Notes: generated by a model from the letters alone, not told the origin. 16,350 nt of DNA from Elusimicrobiota bacterium (GCA_028869495.1 JAGWRY010000403.1:1-16350), one strand, 5' to 3'; shown: positions 5,814 to 13,634, counted from the first letter of the stretch. Made by a program: numbers and translations.

Positions 5814-8002
5814 TGGAGAAGATCGCGGTCTTCGCGTCCGGCGAGGGGACGAACCTCCAGGCCCTGCTCGAGGCCTGCGCCGACGGCCGCGTTCGGGGCG
5901 AGATCGCCCTCGTCGTGTCGAACAAGCCCGGGGTCGGGGCCCTGCGCCGCGCCCAGCGCGCGGGCGTCGAGACGCTCGTCTCGGCGCCCGAGGACTGCGC
6001 GACGCCGGACGAGTACAACGCGCGTCTCGCGCACGAGTGCACGACGCGCGGGATCGGCCTGATCTGCCTGGCCGGCTTCATGCTGAAGCTGAAGCCCCCG
6101 CTCCTGCGCGCGTTCCCGGGGCGCATCCTGAACGTGCACCCGTCGCTGCTGCCGGCCTTCGGAGGGCAGGGGATGTTCGGGCGCAAGGTCCACGAGGCGG
6201 TGCTGGCCTCCGGGGCGAAGGTCTCCGGCGCGACCGTGCACGTCGTCGACGAGGAGTACGACCGCGGCCCGATCGTCCTGCAGACGGCGGTGCCGATCCT
6301 GCCGACGGACTCGCCGGAGACGCTGGCCGCGCGCGTGCGCGCGCAGGAGCACTGGATCTATCCGCGGGCGGCCGCGCTGTTCTGCGAGGGCCGCCTGAAG
6401 GTCGCCGACCGCCGCGCCGAGATCCTCCCGTCGCCGCGCGACGCCTCGGCGCGCGTCAAGCGCGCCCTGCTCTCGGTCTCCGACAAGACCGGCGTCGTCG
6501 AGCTCGCGCGCGGCCTGCACGACCTCGGCGTCGAGCTCGTCTCGACCTCGGGCACCGCGAAGGCGCTGACCGAGGCCGGCGTGCCGGTCCGCCCGCTCGA
6601 CACGATGACCGGCTTCCCGGAGATCCTGGACGGCCGGGTCAAGACCCTGCATCCGAACGTGCACGGCGCGATCCTCCTGCGCCGCAAGGACCCGAAGCAG
6701 GCGCGCGAAGCCGAGCTGTTCGGACTGGAGCCGATCGATCTCGTCGTCGTCAACCTCTACCCGTTCGCGAAGACCGCGGCGGCCGCGCCGTCGCCGTACG
6801 ACCCGTCCGTCATCGAGCAGATCGACATCGGCGGGGTCGCGCTGATCCGCGCCGCCGCGAAGAACTTCGAGGACGTCGCCGTCCTGACCTCCCCCGGCGA
6901 CTACGCGTCGACGCTGGCCGAGCTGACCGCCTCGCAGGGCCGCCTCGGCGGCGAGACGCGGCGCCGCCTGGCCCTGGCCGCGTTCCAGCACACGGCCGCC
7001 TACGACGCGATGATCGCGAAGGCCTGGTGCGGCGAGGCCGGCGAGGCGCCGTGCGCCGAGCTCTTTCCCCCGGCCCTGTCCCCGCGCCTGACGAAGGTGC
7101 AGGACCTGCGCTACGGCGAGAACCCGCACCAGAAGGCCGCGCTCTACGCCAACGAGAACGGGGCGTCGTTCACCCAGCTCCACGGCAAGGAGCTCTCGTA
7201 CAACAACCTGCTCGACGCGGCGGGGACCTGGGACGCGGTCTGCGACTTCGCCGAGCCGGCGGCCGTCGTCTTCAAGCACGTGACCCCCGCCGGGATCGGC
7301 GTCGGGCGCACGCTCGACGAGGCCTTCGCGCGCGCCTGGGCCGGCGACCCGCTGTCGGCCTTCGGCGGCGTGCTCGCCTTCAACCGCCCGGTCGGCCGCG
7401 CGATCGCCGAGTCGCTGTCGAAGCGCTTCGTCGAGGTCCTCGTCGCCCCCGGCTACGAGCCGGAGGCCCTCGAGCTGCTGAAGAAGAAGCCGAACGTCCG
7501 CCTGCTGGTGCGCACGAAGCCGCCGACGAAGGCCCTCCAGCTGCGCTCGATCGGCGACGAGGTCCTCGTCGCCGAGCCCGACCGCGCGGTCGCCGGCCCC
7601 GAGTGGCGCTCGGCCGCCAAGCGCGCGCCGACCCCGGCCGAGGAGAAGGCCCTGCGCTTCGCGTGGACCGCCTGCAAGCACGTGAAGTCGAACGCGATCG
7701 TGCTGGCCGGGCCTGACGCGACCGTCGGCATCGGGGCCGGGCAGATGTCGCGCGTCGACTCGGTCCACATGGCGGGCGTCAAGCTCAAGCTGTGGCTCCG
7801 GGACAACCCGGCCCCGCCCGCGCTGGTCCTGGCCTCCGACGCCTTCTTCCCGTTCCGCGACGGCATCGACGCCGCGTCGACTTTGGGCGTCACCGCGATC
7901 GTCTCGCCCGGCGGCTCGGTCCGCGACGCCGAGGTGCTCGCGGCCGCCGACGAGCACGAGCTCGCGATGATTTTCACTGGGATGAGACACTTTAGACATT
8001 GA
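5813..8002 (+). CDS. purNH: PurN-PurH fusion: GAR transformylase plus AICAR transformylase/IMP cyclohydrolase
   Basis: One 729-residue frame joins two normally separate proteins. Residues 1 to about 205 are PurN (10-formyl-THF to GAR, step 3): phosphate loop GEGTNLQ (10-16), catalytic N107 and H109 in NVHPSLLP, and D146 in DEEYDRGP. Residues about 215-729 are full-length PurH. The IMP cyclohydrolase domain has SVSDKTG (221-227), STSGTAKAL, and K277 in DGRVKTLHP. The AICAR transformylase domain has K488-H489 in VFKHVTPAG, GAGQMSRVDS and the terminal FTGMRHFRH. The roughly 10-residue linker (RAEILPSPRD) contains no ATG, GTG or TTG that could start a separate PurH. The start overlaps the purM stop by one base. 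It would cover the two folate-dependent formylations and IMP closure. The last 11 codons (7967-7999) are AT-rich (AGA twice, TTT, CAT), unlike the rest of the gene. The symbol purNH is descriptive. Confidence 0.93.
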   Translation: MEKIAVFASGEGTNLQALLEACADGRVRGEIALVVSNKPGVGALRRAQRAGVETLVSAPEDCATPDEYNARLAHECTTRGIGLICLAGFMLKLKPPLLRAFPGRILNVHPSLLPAFGGQGMFGRKVHEAVLASGAKVSGATVHVVDEEYDRGPIVLQTAVPILPTDSPETLAARVRAQEHWIYPRAAALFCEGRLKVADRRAEILPSPRDASARVKRALLSVSDKTGVVELARGLHDLGVELVSTSGTAKALTEAGVPVRPLDTMTGFPEILDGRVKTLHPNVHGAILLRRKDPKQAREAELFGLEPIDLVVVNLYPFAKTAAAAPSPYDPSVIEQIDIGGVALIRAAAKNFEDVAVLTSPGDYASTLAELTASQGRLGGETRRRLALAAFQHTAAYDAMIAKAWCGEAGEAPCAELFPPALSPRLTKVQDLRYGENPHQKAALYANENGASFTQLHGKELSYNNLLDAAGTWDAVCDFAEPAAVVFKHVTPAGIGVGRTLDEAFARAWAGDPLSAFGGVLAFNRPVGRAIAESLSKRFVEVLVAPGYEPEALELLKKKPNVRLLVRTKPPTKALQLRSIGDEVLVAEPDRAVAGPEWRSAAKRAPTPAEEKALRFAWTACKHVKSNAIVLAGPDATVGIGAGQMSRVDSVHMAGVKLKLWLRDNPAPPALVLASDAFFPFRDGIDAASTLGVTAIVSPGGSVRDAEVLAAADEHELAMIFTGMRHFRH

Positions 8003-8030
8003 ACTCCGGAAACGCACCTATCCGGCCCAT

Positions 8031-8059
8031 TTGCACAAGCCCCATCCGACTGCTAACGA
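8031..8059 (+). promoter_or_regulatory. Possible promoter of the lipoprotein gene
   Basis: TTGCAC (8031-8036), a 17-base spacer and TAACGA (8054-8059), the latter preceded by TG one base upstream (TGCTAACGA) as in extended -10 promoters. It would give a leader of about 18-20 bases containing GGAG (8072-8075) before the ATG at 8085. Because the operon continues into carA without another visible promoter, this site could also feed carA and carB. Confidence 0.35.
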
Positions 8060-8084
8060 CTATCGCTGAACGGAGCGACCGAGC

Positions 8085-8624
8085 ATGAAGAGCTTCTCCT
8101 ATCTGATCGCTTTGACGGCGCTGCTAGCGGGATGCTCATCCATCACCGTCGTAAACAACGACAATCATCCGAATGTTTCCAGCTTTACGGTCATCCCCAA
8201 TCTGACGATTCCCGAGAATGCTTTGGGGTCATCGCACCTTTTTGACACGACAGAGGCAGACACGGACTTCTCCAATTTCGTCGAACGCGTCATCATGTCC
8301 TTTGGCCTCCGAGTCATCGAAAGGCCTCCCTTCAAGTTCCTGCAAACGACTTCGAGCGACAAGTCGCCCAATGTTGGAACGACCAGCGCGAGGACCATGG
8401 ATGTGGTTGCCATGGAAAACGACACGAAGGCCGACTACATCGTCATCACATACGAAAAAGACAACTCCGTCCGGATTATCAGACGGTCTGACCGGACGCT
8501 CATGGCATCTTTCAGCTTAGACACGAATCCCGAAACCGCTCAAAGTCAGGTTCATTCAGCACTCGTCGCGGCGAATCTCCTGAAGGATAAATGGACCGTT
8601 TCGTCGTGTCGCATTAAGCGATAA
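8085..8624 (+). CDS. Small lipoprotein of unknown function, possibly CsgG/TolB-N-like fold
   Basis: A 179-residue protein with a lipoprotein signal peptide: K2, a hydrophobic core at residues 4-15 and lipobox L14-A15-G16-C17. Ser at +2 suits sorting to the outer membrane. The mature part alternates strands and helices: FTVIPNLTIPENA, then an FSNFVERVIMSFGLRVIER helix-strand pair, ADYIVITYEKDN, and VRIIRRSDRTLMASFSL. This order resembles the CsgG, LpoB or TolB-N type of lipoprotein domain (a strand, a helix ending in a G-x-x-V-x-E-R strand, then an ADYIV strand). That is inference from pattern only. It lies between purH and carA, with about 50% GC and codon use (AGA, TTT, GAA, AAT) foreign to its neighbours, which suggests recent acquisition. 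GGAG at 8072-8075 supports the start. No metabolic link to nucleotide synthesis is evident. Confidence 0.75.
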   Translation: MKSFSYLIALTALLAGCSSITVVNNDNHPNVSSFTVIPNLTIPENALGSSHLFDTTEADTDFSNFVERVIMSFGLRVIERPPFKFLQTTSSDKSPNVGTTSARTMDVVAMENDTKADYIVITYEKDNSVRIIRRSDRTLMASFSLDTNPETAQSQVHSALVAANLLKDKWTVSSCRIKR

Positions 8625-8669
8625 TCGCCGCACGCAGCACCACGATTTAACCCAAGGATCACCCACTCA

Positions 8670-9782
8670 ATGAACGACAAGGCTTGGCTGGCTCTCGAAG
8701 ACGGGACCGTCTTCGCGGGGCGCGCGTGCGGCGCGGCCGGCGAGACGTCGGGCGAGGCGGTGTTCAACACGGCGATGACCGGCTATCAGGAGGTCCTGAC
8801 CGACCCCTCGTACTGCGGCCAACTCGTCGCGATGACCTACCCGCAGATCGGCAACTACGGGATCACGGCCGGCGACCACGAGTCGGCGCGCCCCCGCCTG
8901 TCCGGCTTCGTCGTGCGCGAGCTCTGCCGCCGTCCGTCGAACCACGAGTCGGTCGAGAGCGTCCCCGACTTCCTGAGCAAGCACGGGATCGTCGCGATCG
9001 AGAGGCTCGACACGCGCGCGCTGACGCTGAGGCTGCGCGAGAAGGGCGCCCTGCGCGGCGTGATCTCGACGCTGGACGGGGACGCGAAGCGGCTCGTCGC
9101 CAAGGCGCGGGCGACCCCCTCAATGTCGGGACGCAACCTCGCGGAGGCCGTCACCTGCGAGAAGCCCTACGCGTGGACGGACGGGGTCTCCCCGAAGGCC
9201 GACCTGCACGTCGTCGTGATGGACTTCGGGGTCAAGTACGGGATCCTGCGCTGCCTGGCCGCGATCGGCGCCCGGGTCACCGTCGTGCCGGCCTCGACCT
9301 CGGCCGCGGACATCCTGCGCCTGAAGCCCGACGGGATCCTGCTCTCGAACGGTCCCGGCGACCCCGAGCCGCTGACCGCGGCGATCGAGACGATCAAGGC
9401 CCTGATCCCCGAGCGCCTGCCGATCTTCGGCATCTGCCTCGGCCACCAGCTGCTGGGCCTGGCCCTCGGCGGCCGCACGTTCAAGCTGAAGTTCGGCCAC
9501 CACGGCTCGAACCACCCGGTCAAGGACCTGGCGACCGGCAGGATCGAGATCACCTCGCAGAACCACGGCTTCTGCGTGGACCTCGCGTCGCTGCCGAAGG
9601 AGGTCCGCACGACGCACGTGAACCTCAACGACGGGACGTCCGAGGGGATGGAGCACGCGACCCTCCCCGTCTTCTCGGTCCAGCACCACCCGGAGGCCTC
9701 GGCCGGGCCGCACGACAGCCGCTATCTGTTCGACCGCTTCCGCGCGCGGATGCGCGAGCGCCGGGAGAGCCTCGCCCGATGA
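8670..9782 (+). CDS. carA: Carbamoyl-phosphate synthase small (glutaminase) subunit
   Basis: Hydrolyses glutamine and channels ammonia to CarB for carbamoyl phosphate, step 1 of pyrimidine and also arginine synthesis. It has 370 residues, close to the usual 360-385. The N-terminal CarA domain has LEDGTVFAGRACGA, GEAVFNTAMTGYQEVLTDPSY, and YPQIGNYGI. The class I glutamine amidotransferase domain follows from about residue 185, with nucleophile C256 in FGICLGHQLLGLALG, H340 and E342 in HHPEAS, and NHGF before the triad. The ATG at 8670 has AAGGAT at 8654-8659. This ribosome site lies in the low-GC cassette, so the original translation signal has been replaced. The stop shares ATGA with the next gene. 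No separate promoter is obvious, so expression likely depends on read-through or on the cassette promoter. Confidence 0.96.
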   Translation: MNDKAWLALEDGTVFAGRACGAAGETSGEAVFNTAMTGYQEVLTDPSYCGQLVAMTYPQIGNYGITAGDHESARPRLSGFVVRELCRRPSNHESVESVPDFLSKHGIVAIERLDTRALTLRLREKGALRGVISTLDGDAKRLVAKARATPSMSGRNLAEAVTCEKPYAWTDGVSPKADLHVVVMDFGVKYGILRCLAAIGARVTVVPASTSAADILRLKPDGILLSNGPGDPEPLTAAIETIKALIPERLPIFGICLGHQLLGLALGGRTFKLKFGHHGSNHPVKDLATGRIEITSQNHGFCVDLASLPKEVRTTHVNLNDGTSEGMEHATLPVFSVQHHPEASAGPHDSRYLFDRFRARMRERRESLAR

Positions 9783-10348
9783 CGCTCGTCTTGGCCGCCG
9801 CGGCCGTCGCGCTCCTGCCGATCGGGCTCTACGCCTGGCGCGAGCACAAGACGAGCACGCCGTCCCTGCAGTGGCCGGTCCTCGCGCAGATCCTCGGGCT
9901 CGCGTACGAGGCCGAGCCGCCGCGCATGTCCGGAGCCTGGAACGGGCGCCGCGTCGCGATCGAGACCGCGGCGCCGGGCGCGACGATGACGGCCTGGCTC
10001 GGCGCCGCGACGCGCGTGCGCGCCGAGTGCGGTCCGAAGGAGCTGGTCGCCCGGCGCGCCGGGATCGTCCTGCCCGACCCGGTCGCGCCCGCCGACGCGG
10101 CGTTCCGCGACCGCCTGCTCGCCCGCTGCAGCGAGAAGGCGGCGGGCCCGACGATCTTCGACGCCGCGATGCAGCGGCGCCTGGCCGCCCTGCCCCACGT
10201 GGACTTCGTCGGCGCGGACACGCGCGTCGTCTGGAGCCTGCCCGCCGTCAAGGACCCCGACGCCGTCGAGGCCGCGCTCGGCGCCCTCTGCGCCGTCGCC
10301 GACGCCCTCGAAAGCTTCCCCCAGGGAGGAGCCCCGTCCCGTGCCTAA
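9779..10348 (+). CDS. Membrane-anchored protein of unknown function between carA and carB
   Basis: A 189-residue protein I do not recognise. Residues 2-19 are a single hydrophobic helix rich in Ala, Leu and Val, followed by W20-R21-E-H-K, so it is likely anchored with the rest in the cytoplasm, or secreted if cleaved. The soluble part has a short region around GLAYEAEPPRMSGAWNGRRVAIE that looks like a beta-rich start, then GPTIFDAAMQRRLAALPHVDF and a helical C-terminus rich in Ala, Leu and Asp. It has two Cys and no metal or catalytic motif. The ATG overlaps the carA stop as ATGA, and its TAA lies within the first codons of carB (8-base overlap), so it is translationally coupled to both subunits. 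Base composition matches its neighbours, unlike the lipoprotein cassette, so it is an old part of the operon. A role in locating or modulating the synthase is speculation. Confidence 0.8.
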   Translation: MTLVLAAAAVALLPIGLYAWREHKTSTPSLQWPVLAQILGLAYEAEPPRMSGAWNGRRVAIETAAPGATMTAWLGAATRVRAECGPKELVARRAGIVLPDPVAPADAAFRDRLLARCSEKAAGPTIFDAAMQRRLAALPHVDFVGADTRVVWSLPAVKDPDAVEAALGALCAVADALESFPQGGAPSRA

Positions 10349-13300
10349 AAGAACCGACCTCAAGAAGATCCTCGTCGTCGGCTCCGGCTCGATCGTCATC
10401 GGCCAGGGCTGCGAGTTCGACTACTCCGGCACGCAGGGGCTCAAGGCCCTGCGCGAGGAGGGCTACGAGACCGTCCTGATCAACTCGAACCCGGCGACGA
10501 TCATGACGGACCCCGAGATCGCCGACCGGACCTACCTCGAGCCGCTGACGCCCGAGTTCCTCGACATGGTCCTCGCGGCCGAGAAGCCGCAGGCGATCCT
10601 GCCGACGCTGGGCGGGCAGACCGCGCTGAACCTGACCGTCGCCGCGGCCGAGCGCGGGATCCTGAAAAAGCACGGCGTCGAGATCCTCGGCGCGCGCCTG
10701 GACACGATCCGCAAGGCCGAGGACCGCCAGCTGTTCAAGTCCGCGATGCAGAAGATCGGCATCGACCAGCCGCGCTCGGCGATCGTCAGCGACGAGTCGG
10801 ACCTGAAGCGCGTCGCGCGCGAGCTGGGCTTCCCGATCATCGTGCGCGCGTCGTTCACGCTCGGCGGCGCCGGCGGCGGCATCGCGTACCACTTCGAGGA
10901 GCTCCGCGCGCGCGTGCACACGGCGCTCGAGATGAGCCCGGTCAAGAAGGTCCAGCTCGACGAGTCGATCATCGGCTGGAAGGAGTACGAGCTCGAGGTC
11001 ATGCGCGACCGCGCCGACAACTTCGTCGTCGTCTGCACGATCGAGAACGTGGACCCGATGGGCGTGCACACCGGCGACTCGATCACGGTCGCCCCGTCGC
11101 AGACGCTGACCGACCGCCAGTATCAGGAAATGCGCGACGACGCGAAGCGCATCGTCTCCGAGATCGGCGTCGAGACCGGCGGCTGCAACATCCAGTTCGC
11201 GGTGAACCCGCGCGACGGGCGCCGCGTCGTCATCGAGATCAACCCGCGCGTGTCGCGCTCGTCGGCGCTCGCGTCGAAGGCGACGGGGTTCCCGATCGCG
11301 AAGCTGGCCGCGAAGCTCGCGGTCGGCTACACGCTCGACGAGCTCCCGAACGACATCACGAAGGCGACGCCGGCCTGCTTCGAGCCGGCGATCGACTACG
11401 TCGTCGTCAAGGCGCCGCGCTTCGCGACCGAGAAGTTCGGCGAGCTCCCCCTCGACACCGCGATGAAGTCGGTCGGCGAGACGATGGCGATCGGGCGCAC
11501 GTTCAAGGAGGCCCTGCAGAAGGCCCTGCGCGGGCTCGAGAGCGGCAAGAAGGGGCTCGAGGGCGCCCCCGGCGGCGACACGGAGACCCTGCTCCAGCGG
11601 GTCGCGACGCCCAGCTCGACGCGCCTGCACCACGTGAAGACCGCGCTGTCGCTCGGGATCCCCGTCGAGCGCGTCGCCGAGGTCTCGAAGATCGACCCGT
11701 GGTTCCTGAGCCAGATGAAGGAGATCGCCGACTTCGAGCGCGCCCTCGCGTCGGCCCCGCTCGACGCCGAGACCCTGCGCGAGGCCAAGAGCCTCGGCTT
11801 CTCGGACGCGCAGATCGCGCGCGCGAAGGGCCTCACGGAGCCGGCCGTGCGGGCCCGGCGCCGGCGCCTGGGCGTGCGGCCGTCGTACAAGCTGGTCGAC
11901 ACCTGCGCCGGGGAGTTCCCCTCGCGGACGCCGTACTTCTACTCGACGTACGACGCCGCGAGCGACGACCTCGGGGCGGAGAAGCCCGCGAAGAAGGTCA
12001 TGATCCTCGGCTCCGGCCCGAACCGGATCGGCCAAGGCATCGAGTTCGACTACTGCTGCGTCCAGGCCTCGCAGGCCCTGCGCGAGGCGGGGTGGCGCTC
12101 GGTGATGGTCAACTGCAACCCGGAGACGGTCTCGACCGACTACGACGCCTCCGACCGCCTCTACTTCGAGCCGCTGACGCTCGAGGACGTCCTCGAGATC
12201 GTCGACCGCGAGCGGCCGGACGGCGTGATCGTCCAGTTCGGCGGGCAGACCCCGCTGAACCTGGCGGTCGCCCTCGAGAAGGCCGGCGTGCCGATCCTCG
12301 GCACGAAGCCGACCGACATCGACGTCGCCGAGGACCGCCGCCGCTTCGGCGCCGCGCTCAAGAAGCTGCGGATCCTGTCGCCGGAGTCCGGCATCGCTTC
12401 GGCGCCCGAGGCCGCGCTGAAGATCGCGCGCCGCATCGGCTACCCCGTCATGGTGCGCCCGAGCTACGTGCTCGGCGGCCGCGCGATGGAGATCGTCTAC
12501 GACGACGCCGCGCTCGCCGACTATTTCGAGCGCGCGCGCCGCGCGTCGAAGCACCCGTCGATCCTGATCGACCGCTTCCTCGCCGACGCGGCCGAGCTCG
12601 ACGTCGACGCGGTCTGCGACGGCAAGGACGTGTGGATCTCGGGCGTGATGGAACACATCGAGGAGGCCGGCGTGCACTCCGGCGACTCCGCCTGCACGCT
12701 CCCGCCGCACTCGCTGGCCCCGTCGATCCTCGAGACGATCCGCGAGCACACCCGCAGGCTCGCGCTCGAGCTGAGGGTCAAGGGCCTGGTCAACATCCAG
12801 TACGCGGTCAAGGACGGCGCGGTCTACGTGCTCGAGGCCAACCCGCGCGCGTCGCGCACCGTGCCCTTCGTCAGCAAGGCCGCGGGCCTGCCGGTCGCGC
12901 GCATCGCGACCTGGGTGATGATGGGCCGGCCGCTCAAGAAGCTGGTGCCCGCCGCCGCCCTCAAGGGCGCGGTCCCGCCGTACGCGGCGACGAAGGAGGC
13001 GGTCCTCCCGTTCATCAAGTTCCCGGGCGTCGACCCGCGCCTGGGCCCCGAGATGAAGTCCACCGGCGAGGTGATGGGCCTCGACGCGGACTTCCCGCGC
13101 TCCTTCGCGAAGAGCCAGCAGGCGGCGGGGCTGACCCTGCCGACCTCCGGCGGCGTCTTCATCTCGGTCCGCGACGAGGACAAGGCCGAGATCATGCACG
13201 TCGCGCGCGCGCTGCACCAGATGGGCTTCACGCTGGTTGCGACGCGCAACACCGCCGACTTCCTGAGCCGCCACGGCCTGCCGGCCGAGCGCGTCGCCAA

Positions 13301-13577
13301 GATCGGCGAGGGCAAGCCGGACGTCGTGGACCTGCTCAAGCAGAGGAACCTGTCGCTGGTCATCAACACGCCGTCGGGCAAGCGCTCGCGCGCGGACGGC
13401 TACCAGATCCGGCGCACGGCCCTCGAGCTCGACATCCCCTGCATCACGAACATCCGCAGCGTGAACGCCGCCGTCCACGCGATCTCCGTCCTGCAGGGAG
13501 CCTCGATGACCGTGCGCTCGCTCCAAGAGCGCTACCGCTCCCTGCCCTACCCCGTCAAGGTAGGCCTAAAGGCCTAG
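10341..13577 (+). CDS. carB: Carbamoyl-phosphate synthase large subunit
   Basis: Uses two ATP, bicarbonate and ammonia from CarA to make carbamoyl phosphate. It has 1078 residues, full length (E. coli 1073). The two homologous ATP-grasp halves are clear. The carboxyphosphate half starts with LVVGSGSIVIGQGCEFDYSG and contains LGGAGGGIAY and EINPRVSRSSALASKATG. The carbamoyl phosphate half starts near residue 552 with ILGSGPNRIGQGIEFDY and contains LGGRAMEIVY and EANPRASRTVPFVSKAAG. The oligomerisation region lies between them (about 400-550), and a C-terminal MGS-like allosteric domain begins near residue 937. In the first half the usual SGPIVIGQ is SGSIVIGQ, a mild variation. The start is GTG at 10341 with GGGAGGA at 10324-10330. 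The stop lies inside an inverted repeat (13561-13576). It is the last gene of the operon. Confidence 0.97.
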   Translation: MPKRTDLKKILVVGSGSIVIGQGCEFDYSGTQGLKALREEGYETVLINSNPATIMTDPEIADRTYLEPLTPEFLDMVLAAEKPQAILPTLGGQTALNLTVAAAERGILKKHGVEILGARLDTIRKAEDRQLFKSAMQKIGIDQPRSAIVSDESDLKRVARELGFPIIVRASFTLGGAGGGIAYHFEELRARVHTALEMSPVKKVQLDESIIGWKEYELEVMRDRADNFVVVCTIENVDPMGVHTGDSITVAPSQTLTDRQYQEMRDDAKRIVSEIGVETGGCNIQFAVNPRDGRRVVIEINPRVSRSSALASKATGFPIAKLAAKLAVGYTLDELPNDITKATPACFEPAIDYVVVKAPRFATEKFGELPLDTAMKSVGETMAIGRTFKEALQKALRGLESGKKGLEGAPGGDTETLLQRVATPSSTRLHHVKTALSLGIPVERVAEVSKIDPWFLSQMKEIADFERALASAPLDAETLREAKSLGFSDAQIARAKGLTEPAVRARRRRLGVRPSYKLVDTCAGEFPSRTPYFYSTYDAASDDLGAEKPAKKVMILGSGPNRIGQGIEFDYCCVQASQALREAGWRSVMVNCNPETVSTDYDASDRLYFEPLTLEDVLEIVDRERPDGVIVQFGGQTPLNLAVALEKAGVPILGTKPTDIDVAEDRRRFGAALKKLRILSPESGIASAPEAALKIARRIGYPVMVRPSYVLGGRAMEIVYDDAALADYFERARRASKHPSILIDRFLADAAELDVDAVCDGKDVWISGVMEHIEEAGVHSGDSACTLPPHSLAPSILETIREHTRRLALELRVKGLVNIQYAVKDGAVYVLEANPRASRTVPFVSKAAGLPVARIATWVMMGRPLKKLVPAAALKGAVPPYAATKEAVLPFIKFPGVDPRLGPEMKSTGEVMGLDADFPRSFAKSQQAAGLTLPTSGGVFISVRDEDKAEIMHVARALHQMGFTLVATRNTADFLSRHGLPAERVAKIGEGKPDVVDLLKQRNLSLVINTPSGKRSRADGYQIRRTALELDIPCITNIRSVNAAVHAISVLQGASMTVRSLQERYRSLPYPVKVGLKA
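13561..13576. repeat. Inverted repeat overlapping the carB stop codon
   Basis: TAGGCCT (13561-13567) and AGGCCTA (13570-13576) are perfect inverted copies separated by two A bases. They cover the last codons and the TAG stop of carB. There is no T-tract after it, so it is not a normal intrinsic terminator. It may act in mRNA 3'-end protection or be chance. Confidence 0.3.
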
Positions 13578-13622
13578 ATGGTCCTGGGTCCGGCGGCCCG
13601 GTCCGGCTCCCGCGAATCCCCT

Positions 13623-13628
13623 TATAAT
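13623..13628 (+). promoter_or_regulatory. Consensus -10 box of the HExxH protein gene
   Basis: A perfect TATAAT stands 6 bases before the GTG at 13635, in otherwise GC-rich DNA. Transcription would start on or beside the G of the start codon, giving a leaderless mRNA. No -35 match is seen 17 bases upstream. Confidence 0.6.
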
Positions 13629-13634
13629 GGGATC

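Larger units (their letters stand above)
7967..8669 (+). other. Low-GC cassette replacing the purH-carA junction
   Basis: GC content drops abruptly here. A hand count over 8101-8280 gives 92 of 180 bases (51%), against 46 of 60 in carB at 10861-10920. The left edge is inside purH: its last 11 codons use ATT, ACT, AGA, TTT and CAT, whereas preceding codons almost always end in G or C. The right edge is at or just before the carA start (8670). Everywhere else from pyrB to carB, neighbouring genes overlap by 1-11 bases; here there are gaps of 82 and 45 bases. The content is one lipoprotein gene with its own possible promoter. No transposase, integrase, tRNA or flanking direct repeat was found, so the mechanism is unclear: homologous recombination or a decayed element are both possible. 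Confidence 0.65.

Noticed and set aside
6440..6480. A separate purH start after the purN domain
   Set aside because: The linker codons include no ATG, GTG or TTG and no Shine-Dalgarno sequence. A single fused protein explains the frame better.
8003..8669. Direct repeats or attachment sites flanking the low-GC cassette
   Set aside because: Only matches of 5 bases or so (for example CGCAC) were found between the two edges, which is chance level, and no GC-rich remnant of the purH tail is visible at the right edge.
10248..13526. A reading frame of over 1000 codons on the minus strand opposite carB
   Set aside because: It is the antisense shadow of a full-length carB in GC-rich DNA, is dominated by Arg, Asp, Val and Leu, and has no motif, ribosome site or promoter. 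Similar shadows lie opposite pyrC, purM and purH.
13578..13634. An upstream ATG start for the HExxH protein
   Set aside because: It would add 19 non-hydrophobic residues before a clear signal peptide and lies upstream of the TATAAT box that should drive the gene.
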